Source: Cyathus striatus (Eukaryota > Basidiomycota > Agaricomycetes > Agaricales > Nidulariaceae). Taken from it: a stretch of 64,000 bases of DNA. Position 1 is the first letter of the stretch, and every line of letters begins with the position of its first letter. This document shows positions 35,291 to 47,276 of this stretch, one piece after another. The notes beneath the pieces were generated by a model that worked only from the letters and a program-made list of their open reading frames with translations, searched no databases and was not told the origin of the DNA. A program made the translations under genes and the position numbers. Where the stretch lies: NCBI GenBank assembly GCA_025738555.1, contig JAOVFP010000024.1:1240001-1304000 (forward strand). Direction: 5' to 3'.

Positions 35291-37838
35291 GGTAGTGCTG
35301 GATATGTTGCACGCTGGCGCTTGGATTGTTGGATTCGCGTCGATGTGTTGTCAATGTGAGCGCATTTGAGTCGGAGTGTATCTGAGATTGAACTGTGGAG
35401 TCTTCGAGAAAACACCACGGCATTGCTATATCAGGATATGTACATAGGTTCAAGCTTGCATTAACCAGTCGTATTGCGACATGGTCAGTTTATCAGGAAA
35501 CCAGAGATACGGACAGAAGCTCAACTGCGCACACATAAGTGCCGCTCATTTTCAGCTCGTGGGGGGCTCGAAAGGGGGACCGCAGATCCCATCGGTAGAT
35601 GGTTGGAATTCAACGTGAATACATTTTGTAATATACTAATCGCGTGATGTGATATCAAGATCTGTCTATCTTTAATACGGGTGGCTTATGTTGTGTGATT
35701 GAGACCTATCCTTCAGTCCAATTTAGGAGTATGTGGCAGTGTGCTTAACACTCAGTTCTTCCGAGGTTTGACAAGTTTCGTCACGAGAATAAATTGGTCG
35801 TATCGGGTTCAATCTGTCCTGTCTATCACCGCAGGAAGTGATCAACAGATGCTGGTGAAGCACTTGAAGCTGGCACGAATGGTCCACTAAATGGAATAGC
35901 CTCCGTTTCGGATGGAATAAGCTTGGATGGATTCGGCAAAAGAAAATTGACGCATGCATCCCAAGGACCAAGGTTCGCCCGTAGGATTCGACGTGCCACC
36001 ACATCGGTCCGGGATCTATGAAGGATGGAAATTCTATGCACGCAATGCGAATCGCACAACGGCTCAAGAGCAACGTCAACGTTTAAGTGTATCTCACTGG
36101 TGCTATAATCAAGCCTCAGAACTTCCGCTGATATCCTTCGCGCCGTCTACTTACACACCAAAGTACCTAATGGGAGAACATTCTGCAGCATTATGCGTTC
36201 ATGATGCCTTATTAATGACAACTGACGAGTCCTCGTGCTACGCCACATTGTTGGCAAATAACATGATGACTCGTCGGTCACGACATAGATGTCATATCGA
36301 GTGGAAACATCAGGCCAGGTACAGGGAAGTATACTATATAGATAAATGCAGGTGACGGGTACAGGATGGAACTCGAAGGCGAAGAAGAAGACTCAAGAGG
36401 AATTCATATGTTCGCATTAACAGCCTATGCCAAAGTCCATGGAGTGGTGTACCTGGTCGCAGCTGTTAAAGATAAGTGAGGACAAGACAAAGTGCCGTAA
36501 GGAAGAATTGGAACATTCCGATTCGGAGAAGAGATCGCATGGATCTGGGATTCAATTATAATTAAGCCGGATTATATTTAGACATGCAGCGCCAAACTCG
36601 CACGTTCTCGCAGTAGGTCGATTACTGTCGATTTTGAGTGTGGGATGGAAGACGGTGAATTTAGACGGGCGTGCTGTTATGTACGGGATAATGGATCTGA
36701 TGTGCGGGACAGCACGGGGAATGGAAGAAAGGGGGCACGCGATGCGGACGACCGATGCAAGCGGGCGGGAGTTCAGCAATGGTGAGGTTATTATGAGGAA
36801 GGTTGCAAGGGGCTCTAGTACATAAGGACCTTGGCAACTGGGGAAGATGGACGAGACGGGTGACCAAACGGGACCGCATCTGCGTGTTCAGTTAAGGTGT
36901 TTTCGGAGAGAACAGGAGATCTCGATTTGATCGCAGCTGATAAGATTGGAACTACTGTAGTGGCAAGCATTTGATAAGCGATCACAGCGTTCCTGGGGGA
37001 GCCAAGTCAGTTAAGCGGAGTCTAGCGGGGAAGTTGAAAAACACAGCTGCAGGGTTCTAGATCCATCGCTGCTCCTGTTCAGTGTTCCCCAGAGCCGGGG
37101 CGACGGACATCACATCCGAGATTCCCATCGGGCCTTGGCCGAAGACGACGTGGAGCTTGTCCGGGAACGGCAATCTGCGTCCTAGTTCCAATGACAACAA
37201 GCGTACCTTTGTGCTGCAGCGACGAGCACAATTGTTGAGTGATAGCGTTGCGTGCGGCCTGTTGGGTTGGGTTGGGCTGGGCTGCAGGTCGCAGGATGCA
37301 GTCGTTGCATTTGGGCACCTCTGATTTGAGATCGATGCTGAATGGGAATGGCGGTGGCGGGACGCGGCTGAGGCTGAGGCTGATTGGGAACATTGCTGTC
37401 GAGAGACGTGGTTTAAACTTTTTTAGCCATATTTTTGGCAGGAGTCAATATATTTCCCAGCCACCACGCGAGGATGCACAGGCAGATCGGCGATGGGATC
37501 GATTTGTTTGGCCGGAAACAATCTAAATCCGGCAAAACAAAGGCACGCGGCTGTTTCGACACGAAGAAGCTTCAGAAGGAGAAATGACATTCAAATGACA
37601 TGCTAAACTTGCCTGCAACGCGATGGCAATCTCGTCTTCCTGCTTGATCGCCATGATCGTGTGAGGGGAGCCGGTTGTTGGGCCCTGATATATTGATATC
37701 TTCCACCCCCTCTTTGATTATATATATCAACCAACCCTCTCAACTGAAGGAGTCTTTTCGCCCCCTCTTTCTTTGCTCCCATCCCATTTAAACCGTCCAA
37801 CCATCCCCCCCGCCCTCCCTCTCCCTCTCCCCTCCCCA
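35291..37838. other. Long intergenic region upstream of CYC8
   Basis: About 2.5 kb between SERF and CYC8 start codons. Short open frames on both strands show no family motif. The part from about 37680 onward has a TATATATATCAA stretch and then a pyrimidine-rich leader up to the CYC8 ATG. The length is unusual for this dense window and may hold extended regulatory sequence or a non-coding RNA; I see no direct evidence for either. Confidence 0.4.
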
Positions 37839-39161
37839 ATGTCCCTCAGGCATCTCCGCCAGCCAGATCGGGACGTCCGCATGCACGACCCCCCTCCCCC
37901 CGCCGCCGTCCACCCACATACCCACAACCTCGTTTCCCATCCTCCCCATCCCCCTCACGTCAACGGAGCTGCTGCTATTCCGACCACTCCCGGGGGATTG
38001 TCCAATGGATCAGCACATGTCAACGCCATCTCGCCCGCAGCCGTGACCGCTGGGCCGGCTGCGAATGGAACCACGTCGTCATCAATTGTTCTCAAGCTAA
38101 AGGCGGCTAACGAGCAAACCTGGCTCCTAATAGGTGCGCGATCATTTCCCCCGACCGTTTTTACTAGCCGATCGCTAACCATTTGCTGTGTGGTTTATTT
38201 TTTTCTTAGGACGAGTTGCCGAACAGATGGGTGATTTGGAACACGCTCTGTCGGCATATGAGAATGCCCTGCGGCACAACCAGTCGTCCCTTTCTGGACT
38301 TACACAAGTGGCAGGCATCGCTCGGATCAAAGAGAACTATCCAAAGGTAAGTTTTTTTATAACACTTGGTATCAAAGAGCCCTGCCTGCGGCTGGTTTGG
38401 TTTGATGCCGGGGCCTGGTCCGACTTGGGCCACGGGTTATCCGCGGATAAGAATGCCATCACCGGGGGGGTTCTGGGTTTACAATTGTTTGCACATGTCC
38501 GATCGGAGCAGAGATGACGTATCTTCTTTCTGTATTAGGCCATTGATTACTTCCAACGTGTTCTGCAGCTGCAAGAAGACAACGGTGAAGTCTGGAGCGC
38601 ATTGGGTAAGTCTATCAGCTGCACTCGCTTCCCGTTTCGGCTTCGTCCAACTTTGTTTCTCGAAGGACACTGTTTCCTTATGCAGGATGACCTCCAGAAA
38701 GCGTATTCTGCCTACCAACAGGCGCTCTACCTGCTTCCTAACCCAAAAGTGGTTACTTCTTCTTTCCTTCCTTTCGCCGCTCCTGATATCCGTTCTATTG
38801 CAGGAAGACCCTAAGCTCTGGTATGGCATTGGCATTCTCTATGACCGTTATGGTTCCCTCGACCATGCGGAAGAGGCCTTTTCTTCTGTCCTCAGAATGG
38901 ACAAAGGTGCGTTGCATTTTCTACCTCTCATCCCTGACGGCTGTCTTGATTAATGATCAAGATTTAGACTTTGATAAAGCCAACGAAATTCTATTTCGTC
39001 TCGGCATAATCTACAAGCAACAGGGCAAGTACGAAGAGTCCCTTGCTTGCTTCGATCGCATCTTGCGCAATCCTCCGAGTCCCCTTGCTCATGCCGACAT
39101 CTGGTTCCAGATTGGACATGTCTACGAACAGCAAAAAGATGTACGTATATATATATATATT

Positions 39162-39199
<38 letters not shown>

Positions 39200-41946
39200 A
39201 TCTACCGTCAGCTGATGCATAATCTACACAGCATGTCCGTGCGAAGGATGCATACGAACGTGTTGTCGCTGATAATCCCACTCATGCCAAAGTCCTTCAG
39301 CAGCTTGGATGGCTTTATCATCAAGATGGTTCCTCTTTCCAAAATCAGGATGTTGCTATCCAGTATCTTACCAAGAGTCTGGAAGCTGGTTAGTTATTTT
39401 ATTTATTAAAATACTGACGTATTCATGAACTTCCATCAGATCCTTCGGATGCCCAAAGCTGGTATTTATTAGGTCGCGCTTATATGGCGGGCCAAAAATA
39501 TAACAAGGCATACGAGGCATATCAACAAGCCGTTTACCGTGACGGCCGCAATCCAACTTTTTGGTGCTCTATTGGCGTACTGTACTTCCAGATCAATCAA
39601 TTCCGGGATGCACTCGATGCTTATTCTCGTGCTATACGTATCAACCCTTACATTTCCGAGGTTTGGTTTGATCTGGGCAGTCTTTACGAGAGCTGCAATA
39701 ATCAGATTACTGATGCCATTGACGCGTATGCGCGCGCCAGCGAACTTGATCCCACTAATCCCGCTATCTCGCAGCGTCTCCAGCTCTTGAAAAATGCCCA
39801 AGCCACTGGTGGTCAATTGCCTGCAGCGCCAGGACCGCAAGATGTACATCCAACGGCTTATGCTAGTGCAGTTGTTCCCCCTCCTGGGCTTACGGGTCCT
39901 CCTTTACTGCTGCAGTCAGCAAATCATCGTCCTGTTTTCCGTACCGAATCTCGCGGCCCTTCGTCCGAGATTGCCCTACCTCCTCCTGCTCAGGTTAACG
40001 CTGGACGATCTTCCCCACCTTTCCGTGGTGGTCCACCACCTCCCGTCGTTCTTGACGAAACTCGTCACGCTCCTTCACACACTCCTCTTGCGCCCATGGA
40101 AGTTGATCGCCCACCTACCCATGCAAGAGATTACCCTCCTGGCCGTGAAGGACCTAGCCGAGGGCCTGTTGGACATCAAAGCCTTCTTCTTCAGCATCCT
40201 GTTCCTCAGCAACAGACGCCCACTGATGAGTTGCGCGGGAGTGCCCACCCCCATCATCAGGATCCGTACTACAGTCGAAACCGAGCTCCCTCTCGTTCTG
40301 TCTCTCCTCCTCCGCATCCAAGTCGCAACGCTCGCTCTCCTCCTCCAGGTAGCTTCCAAAATTACCCACCACCTATTCACCAGCCTGTTGGGCCTGGTCA
40401 GCCAAGTGCTGTAATTCAACGATCTCCTAGGATGTATCCTCCTATTCATGAGAGCTCGCGTCCAGTTGATGAGGCAGCGACTTGGGATCGTCGTGGTCCT
40501 CCAGGAGACGGTCGTGAGTGGGAGCGCGAGCGTGATAGAAGGTCTCGTCACAGTGGAGATTATCCCCATGGGTCGCAGCCACCTTTCTATGCTGCTCCTC
40601 GCTCTCCTGCATCTGGTGCTGCTCGTGCGCACAGCCCTCCAGAACCATCCCCTCGGACACATCCTACGAGATATTGGGACTCTAAGCTCCCCAGTGCTGC
40701 TCCCTCAGCTCATCCTAGCCGAACATCTCCGCCTCCGCCGCCTCATCACGAACCAACGGGACGCCGCTATGATCCTCGTTACGATGCTCGCGATCGGGAC
40801 TATGACGCTGATCAGAGGAGTGAGCCCCGAAGCTATGCTGCATCTCCAGAAGGGCTAAGACGAGGACCTCCTCCAGCCCATTTAATGTCTGCAAATCGCG
40901 ATTCCGTATCACCTCACGCAACACCCTCTTTGGACACCAAGTCGCGTCGGCGAATGAAGGAACCCGAACTTCCACTTCAGTCTCTCTCTCAGGCACAGCT
41001 GCCTCCTCAACCATCTTCTAGCATGATGGATCAGTCCAAGAAGACTAGGAAACGTGTCGGTGGAAAGCGAGGTAAGGAGGAACCAGACGGTGGAGGCCGT
41101 GGTGTTTATTTCCATGAGAGATACCAGTTTACTCATATTTCGTGTCTTTCAGGATCTCCTGATCAGGGAAGTTCGAATGGATCTTCGAGGTCTGTTCAAC
41201 CTTCGCCTACCAGTGCACCTCCGCGACCTCCATCTCGTGTAATTGACGAAGATTACGACGAACCTGGAGCCGCAGATGCATTGATGGGTCTCGCTGGATA
41301 CCGTGGCCAAGAGACGCCAACCCAAGGTCCATCGCACTCGCCTACTATTTCGTCTGGCAGTCGGCACAGCGATCCATCTCCACGACCTCCGCCATCGCAT
41401 CGCAACTCCGTTTCGTCGACACGCAGCCATGCTTCTCCACCTCTTCAATCGGCGCCACTTAAGAGAGGTCGTAGTCCTGGACCCGAGGAATCAGAGAATA
41501 AGCGTTCTAGAATGGAAATTATGACAGGTGGATCAAGTCAATCTACGCGTCCTTCACCAATTCCCTTCCGCACACAACCAACTTCCCATTCACCGGAATC
41601 TCGCCATCCGCATGACCCTTACACATCAAGTACAACGCCACCTTCTTTGGCCCTTAGTCTTCCACCCCACCCTAGACCCGTTGGTTCTGGACATGGTCAA
41701 GCTCATGGAAATGGCAACAGTAGCTCAACAGCAATGACGTTGCCACCAATCGCTACGCTCTCGAGTTCGTCTACTGCTCCTTCTCCTTCTGATGAGCGTG
41801 ATCGGGATGAGAAAATGCAGGTTGATGGTAATCGCTCGATGTCACCTCCATCGAGAGGCAAGGGACCACCAGAGGTCATCCAAAGACCTTCAAGGTCTCC
41901 ACCTTCAAAGCCTACGCCATCACCGCCGACAGATAAAAAGGATTAA
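37839..41946 (+). CDS. CYC8: General transcriptional corepressor, TPR protein Cyc8/Ssn6
   Basis: Nine exons join in phase: 37839-38133, 38210-38346, 38539-38605, 38666-38748, 38804-38906, 38962-39140, 39232-39388, 39440-41071, 41153-41946 (1148 residues). Cyc8 pairs with Tup1 to repress many genes. After a Pro/His-rich N-terminus come about ten TPR repeats, from WLLIGRVAEQMGDLEHALSA through DPKLWYGIGILYDRYGSLDH, SWYLLGRAYMAGQKYNKAYE and ISEVWFDLGSLYESCNN. The C-terminal 600 residues are disordered and Pro/Ser/Arg-rich, as usual. The last intron (41072-41152, 81 nt) is in frame and could be retained. The ATG at 37839 (MSLRHLRQPDRDVRMHD) is the first in-frame one. Confidence 0.93.
39141..39201 (+). 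repeat. Microsatellite (TA)n(TCA)n in a CYC8 intron
   Basis: The sixth intron starts GTACGTATATATATATATAT and continues with about 13 ATC/TCA units before the acceptor at 39230-39231. It is non-coding once spliced. Read in one frame it gives a false poly-His. Confidence 0.9.
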
Positions 41947-43804
41947 GTTGTAGTGATTGATTCTCGCGCATTCGTATGTAACGATATTTTTCCTGTCACT
42001 CACATTTTGGACACTTTGTCATGACAAAACATAATTTTGATACCTGTATATGATTGAATATCTAGATTATTTTCACATCCCACTTGTAGCATAGTATGTC
42101 TTGATGTGAATATTTATACTTCACCCAATGCATCTTGTTTTCCCAGATCTGCGAGAATAGATACTACAGTGTCAGACTAGTTCATCGTTGGTCTGCAGCC
42201 TGTCAAAAGTACTTGTGTGATTAACATGGTACATACTTATGGCATAAAGTACATAATCTTCTGTCACCCCTTGCGTTGGACGCATGTTGACGTATATAAG
42301 TCTTTATCTATATTTCATATTCCGCGAACATAGAACATAGAATACAACAATACAACAATGAATCGATCTATTATAAGCAGTTAATATATGGCGGTAAGGT
42401 GGCCCAGAATGACTGCGCAGATACACATTACACGGCACACCACAGGGTATGTCCCAGATTACCTTGAATGTGAAAGGAGAGGCGCTGCCTTCGATAGGAA
42501 GATCATGGCAATTATAAGTAGCCTAAACGAAAGGAAGATGGACCTTGTGAACGCGTGTTTACCGTGAGGGCCAAGAGAAAATACTCTCATGGTTGGGAAC
42601 TGCCGCCACTAGATGAATGGAATCCTCGGGATTGCTGTCAAGAATCAAATAGAAATGGAGACCAATGCCCCGGAAAATGGAACTGATCGTCAGAAGTCAG
42701 TTTTGAGTTGGCATGTGGATGAACTGGCGCTTGAATAATCCAAGAATGTTGCAAGATGGGTTACTACTATATTCTGTACGGGGAATAAGAAGGAATGAAT
42801 GATCACCTTACATAGATGGGGTCGCATGATGTGCAAGGTTAGAGAGAACCGAGCATCTGAAACAAGGATGGTCCTGCATTGAGGAACGTGATTCTATGAA
42901 TAAATGAGATGAGAATCAAATGATGGATGGATGGATGACGGCCAGGATATACACAAGATTTAGGTGCGGCTTCTATCATGCGCCTATGACCTGTGTACGC
43001 GGAGGCGATTATAAAAAGTTTGGGCACAGGATAAATATAGACAGCCGCGGAAAACAGGGGTGGGGGGACCCATGACAAGACAGAGATACTTTAGAGATAC
43101 ACACATTGAGAGATTAGACAGCATCCGAGCAGATAGCACGCTGAGAAGCCATTTGAGCAGAGTCGGGAAGACCAGCAATGAACAGCAATCAATGATAATT
43201 CCGAGAAGATGGGTTGGTCGATAAACGGAGTAGGGGAATAATTGGTTCCCCTTTCCGAAGCTAGGCAGAGTACAGAAGCTGGACAAGATGGCTGAGAACA
43301 GATAGGCCTGCAACTCATGGCGGCAGAAGATACTGATGACAATGACGGATGTCGAGAAGACTATTAACCATTGGAAATTACCATTGGGAACCATGTCGAA
43401 TCGGTGTTTGGCTGTACATGGAAGATCTAGGGAACCGCGGATGGAGTGGACAAGACATTGACAGAGGAACAGTACTACAGTCAAACTTGTATTAGCACAT
43501 ACCTGTATGAAGCTATAATCGGTAATAGTCCATAGTCCACCAAATCACCTAAGAGCACCATACATTGAATAACCCATGGGTTTTGACGTCCACCGACCCC
43601 TATGGGTTATTACAGGTTGACGACGTTCAAGTTGACAGCGCTGAGTAATAACAGTCACGTGCTTATATTCCAGACTGGGCAAGTAACTGCTACCTTGACC
43701 TCGCTGCATTGACAGTGACCGACCTACTCTTTTGCCCCTTCAATTCAACAGCCCGCTTGCCATCTGCTGTACAGTCTCTGCCTCTGGCTGCCTACTTCAA
43801 TGTC
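41947..43804. other. Intergenic region CYC8 / ERF4
   Basis: About 1.9 kb. The 3' flank of CYC8 is AT-rich. Long minus-strand open frames around 42984-43484 are hydrophobic but lack homology clues. An inverted pair AATAACCCAT (43568-43577) / ATGGGTTATT (43602-43611) and a CACGTG at about 43657 precede ERF4. Confidence 0.4.
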
Positions 43805-45387
43805 ATGACTTCAGAATATATCCCATCCCCCCTGCCACCCCAATCTCATTCACCTTCAATCACCCAGGAGCCAACCTCTTCTAGAAATTATCCAGATTTT
43901 GCATCAGACCCTTCCATTCAGCACAGCGGTGATGCATCCGAAATCAACAAACCAGAAACTCCAAGAGCAGGCAGTGGTTTGGAGCTTCATGATATCACAG
44001 TAGTTGCTGAACCAGAGAGCAACTGCTCAGAGAACAGCACACCCTCCAAGTGGAACTCGGATACACGCTCTGAGGAAGATATTACTGTGCTGATGTCTCC
44101 GCCGGCAGTCAATAACGTCCAGGATCAAACACTTTCAGACATGCCCCATCGAGAAGACTTAGACGCCTTACAGGGGTCGAACATCACAGCAGACTGGGAT
44201 CCATTACGCGGCGCAGAAGACGCCAAAGAGCAGCGCCGAGTTCATGATGCAACTTTGGTTATAGAAGGGGGCGTAGTTGATCCAAACGGGCGCGTCCTAT
44301 TTACAGATAATGATACAGACTCGTCCCCTGTTGGTTCACGTCGTGCATCTCACCTTCGTCTGGATATCAAGCCACCGTCTCCACAGCCATGGGATCTTGT
44401 TGAGCCCCCTACCAGCAACAATGATAAACCCCATTACTCCCCCGTCGCATCTCAGAAGTTTCATCCCATGCAGAATGCTACGTGCGTGCGTTTCACAGAG
44501 GTCAATTCACTCGCAAACGCTAATATCCACTTGGCGGTTTTTATCTAGACATACCCGTCCTCTTATACCCAAATCTTCATACTACTTTGGACCACCCCCT
44601 TCAGATTCGGCCTACGGAACACCGCCCGTGGGTCAGATTGGCATACATCACCCTCGCGAAATCTTGCGTGTTGAAAGGGACTACACCGGCGGAGAGCTTA
44701 TTCAATTTGCTCCTATCTACCCTTTAGAACTTGAAGGACGGGTATGTACATCACCTGACACTTTTCTTCGTTTTTCCTCCGCGTTAATTGTTTACGTTAC
44801 CGGCTCGCCCATCTGGTTTGCTAACTTGTTAGTTGCAGATAACGCCGACACAGTTTCTCGAATCTATCAACTCCATCAATGAGGTTCTCATCTCCGCGCA
44901 TAGCCTCCGACATGCCTTCTTGGACAACATGCTCTCTATCTTTACCTTACAGTTGTCGCGGCTCATCCTAACAACGCACTATGAAAAGGTTCGTTAACCG
45001 CAGCCTCCATCTTCCCTGTTCCTATCTCTGTTTTCTCTCCTATCATGTCATCCTTTAACCTTCGCACATCCAAGCTGACGGACATTCTTTCTGATTGCGT
45101 GCCACCATCAACAGGAAATGCAGCGCCTCAAACACTTAATCGACGATCTTAATGTTGGACTGTATAATCCTGTCGGTTTGAACATCATGTGGCCACGCGA
45201 TGTGGCATTCTTATTTGTACGTTCTCTGGTTACCTTATCGTGAAGTGTCCTTGACTTACGGATCATGACTTGCGTGCACCTTTGGCATTTGCAGCTGGAG
45301 ATCGAGTACTACGTCAGTAGATTCCATTACTCTAGAACCTGTGGAATGGACGGAATAAGGCTAATGTCGATTCTATTTTCGCAGTGA
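43805..45387 (+). CDS. ERF4: ERF4/Golgin-7 family palmitoyltransferase subunit
   Basis: Six coding exons join in phase: 43805-44481, 44549-44741, 44839-44988, 45115-45216, 45295-45312 and the stop TGA at 45385-45387 (380 residues). Erf4 partners the DHHC enzyme Erf2 in palmitoylating Ras at the ER. The N-terminal 225 residues are acidic and Ser/Pro-rich. The family domain then reads EILRVERDYTGGELIQFAP, YPLELEGR, ITPTQFLESINSINEVLISA, LILTTHYEK, EMQRLKHLIDDLNVGLYNPV and a terminal FLFLEIEYY. The last 72-nt intron (45313-45384) is in frame and open, so retention adds 24 residues before the same stop. The upstream frame from about 43709 has no ATG, so 43805 is chosen. Confidence 0.85.
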
Positions 45388-46391
45388 TCCGACATCCTTT
45401 GCTACCTCACATCTGTGATTGAGGTGCTGGGCAGAAGCCCTTTCATATATAGGGTTGGGCTTCATGACTGTTGTGTCCTTTATGCATTGACTGAATGTTG
45501 CTGAGCTTCGTCGCAAAGTTCCGAGGAACTCAGTGAGGATAGGGTTTTATCCTTTCCTGGCCTTCGCTGGCCACTTACATACATATGTGCTGACACTTCT
45601 CAATGTTCCAAATTCCCGGTCACCCAGGATCTAACTTTCCCTGTTTCCTTCTTTCTATTATTCGGTAGACGTGCATCATTCTTTTTTCATATTCATTGGT
45701 TCATCGGAAGTATACTTTGCAGAAAGGCACAGGATTTCTAAGCATCTATATTAGTCAAATAGTTTCGCACGTATACCTACTTATAATATATACTTTAAAT
45801 ATATAATCCAGAGACAGAGTTACAGTTTTACTGTTTGGTGTGTTTCATTTCATCCAACGGCCATCTAGGCTCTGCTTGCATGGTGACATATGGTTACGTC
45901 TTGGTAACAACGTTTCTTATACGGGTTGTTCAGGTCCGACGTCAATCGAAATTTGATGTAGTCTAATCCAAGGTCGTCTGAATGAAGGCCGATATTCATC
46001 CATGTTCAACTTGATACAGCCTTGATCCACAGGGGTCAATGAGGGTGCACAGGTCGTTTATTCATAATCTCCTGAGGGCCTGCGTGGTAACTACGGGTTC
46101 AATCCCGTATGGGATCATCCTTTTTCACAAAAATGCGAATATCGTTGCAACGACGTACAATATGAGCTCAATATTTTACAAACGTGTATTAATAGTAGTT
46201 GAACTCCGCGATGACGATCCTTAGGTTAGAAGATTAGATCTAGCGACCGATGCTGAGATACAAGCACAAGATACAATCTGACATAATTTATGAGATTTCG
46301 CATGATACATATTGTTCATTTGAATTTCGAATTCATTTTTATTTGAAATTGCGATCCGTGAAAAAGGACTGAAAGGAAAGAAATAGCCGGA
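45388..46391. other. Intergenic region 3' of ERF4
   Basis: About 1 kb, AT-rich, with no convincing gene. A tRNA-like T-arm (GGGTTCAATCCCG) near 46096 does not complete into a tRNA fold. It ends in CCGGA (46387-46391), which is repeated at the far side of the next element. Confidence 0.45.
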
Positions 46392-47276
46392 TACGGTTGC
46401 CGAGCCGTCTCAGCCAGGATTTCGATTCTCAAAAACTGTTTGCTTGTTGTAACAAAAATGTCCCCATATTACGTAATAGATAGATTTCAGATTATCTAAC
46501 ATGCAGTTATATGTTTGCTCCACGCTGTAATCATATCAAGTATAACAATATGAGTGATACACGCTATAAACATAAAAATTCAGAGAGCGGAAAACGACAT
46601 TTGAACGATGAGTCGGACTTATTCAAACGTTCATTCACCACGTGACTTGAACACGATTGACATCGACATTCGGCCGTATGGAGCTATTGTGGCACTATGC
46701 TAATTATTATCCAAGCAGGCACACTGTGACTTATCGTCTGGTAGACTGTAGCACGGCAATTTATTTATTGTATTTTTAGTTATTACACCGAGTTTTAATG
46801 CTGAGTATACCATATACACTATACAGTTGCAGATAGAAGATATGTATGCAATTAAAAAATACTTGCTTATATCTAATTACCTACAAATAATCATTGATCA
46901 TAGTCTTCACATTTTGTATGCACCCAAATGGTCTGTTCAGGAGCTGTAAGGTAGCTGTGGGGTGTTTCTTTTAACAAAAAAAAATCTGAAAATCTTCGCA
47001 ACAAAACACATTGTGAGCCTCTCTAGTTATAAATTTTGTGAATGTTATTATGTATGCTCAAATTGTCTATTTTACTATGCTCCTTTCCTAGCTATACACA
47101 GAAGACATATTGCTGCATAATAATCGGGTACATATTTGAAAAATCGATCTATTACGTAATATGGGGGACATTTAATGTTCCTAGAAATGAATGCTGTCAA
47201 ACCTTGTTCGGCTGTTTCAACAAGCGAAAGGATTTTAAGAGGACGAAATCCTGGCTGAGACGGCTCGGCAACCGTA
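46392..47276. mobile_element. MITE-like element with 33-bp perfect terminal inverted repeats
   Basis: The ends are exact inverted copies: 46392-46424 (TACGGTTGCCGAGCC...) and 47244-47276. A second inverted block, around 46457-46487 and 47138-47172, contains CATATTACGTAATAGAT. The direct repeat CCGGA flanks it at 46387-46391 and 47277-47281, suggesting a 5-bp target duplication. The 885-bp body is AT-rich with no transposase. The superfamily cannot be named from this. Confidence 0.75.

Noticed and set aside
39047..39409. Open frame with a run of about 12 His
   Set aside because: It is the wrong frame through CYC8 exons and the microsatellite intron.
42984..43484. 166-residue hydrophobic open frame on the minus strand
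   Set aside because: No conserved motif and no plausible splice partners. It lies in an intergenic region and its hydrophobicity follows from composition.
43568..43611. Inverted pair AATAACCCAT / ATGGGTTATT upstream of ERF4
   Set aside because: A 10-bp pair with a 24-bp spacer is too weak to call as an operator, terminator or element end.
46022..46118. tRNA-like sequence with a T-arm GGGTTCAATCCCG and a CAT in a loop-like context
   Set aside because: The T-arm pairs well, but the acceptor ends do not match over seven pairs and no anticodon stem or A-box forms. It was not called as a tRNA gene.
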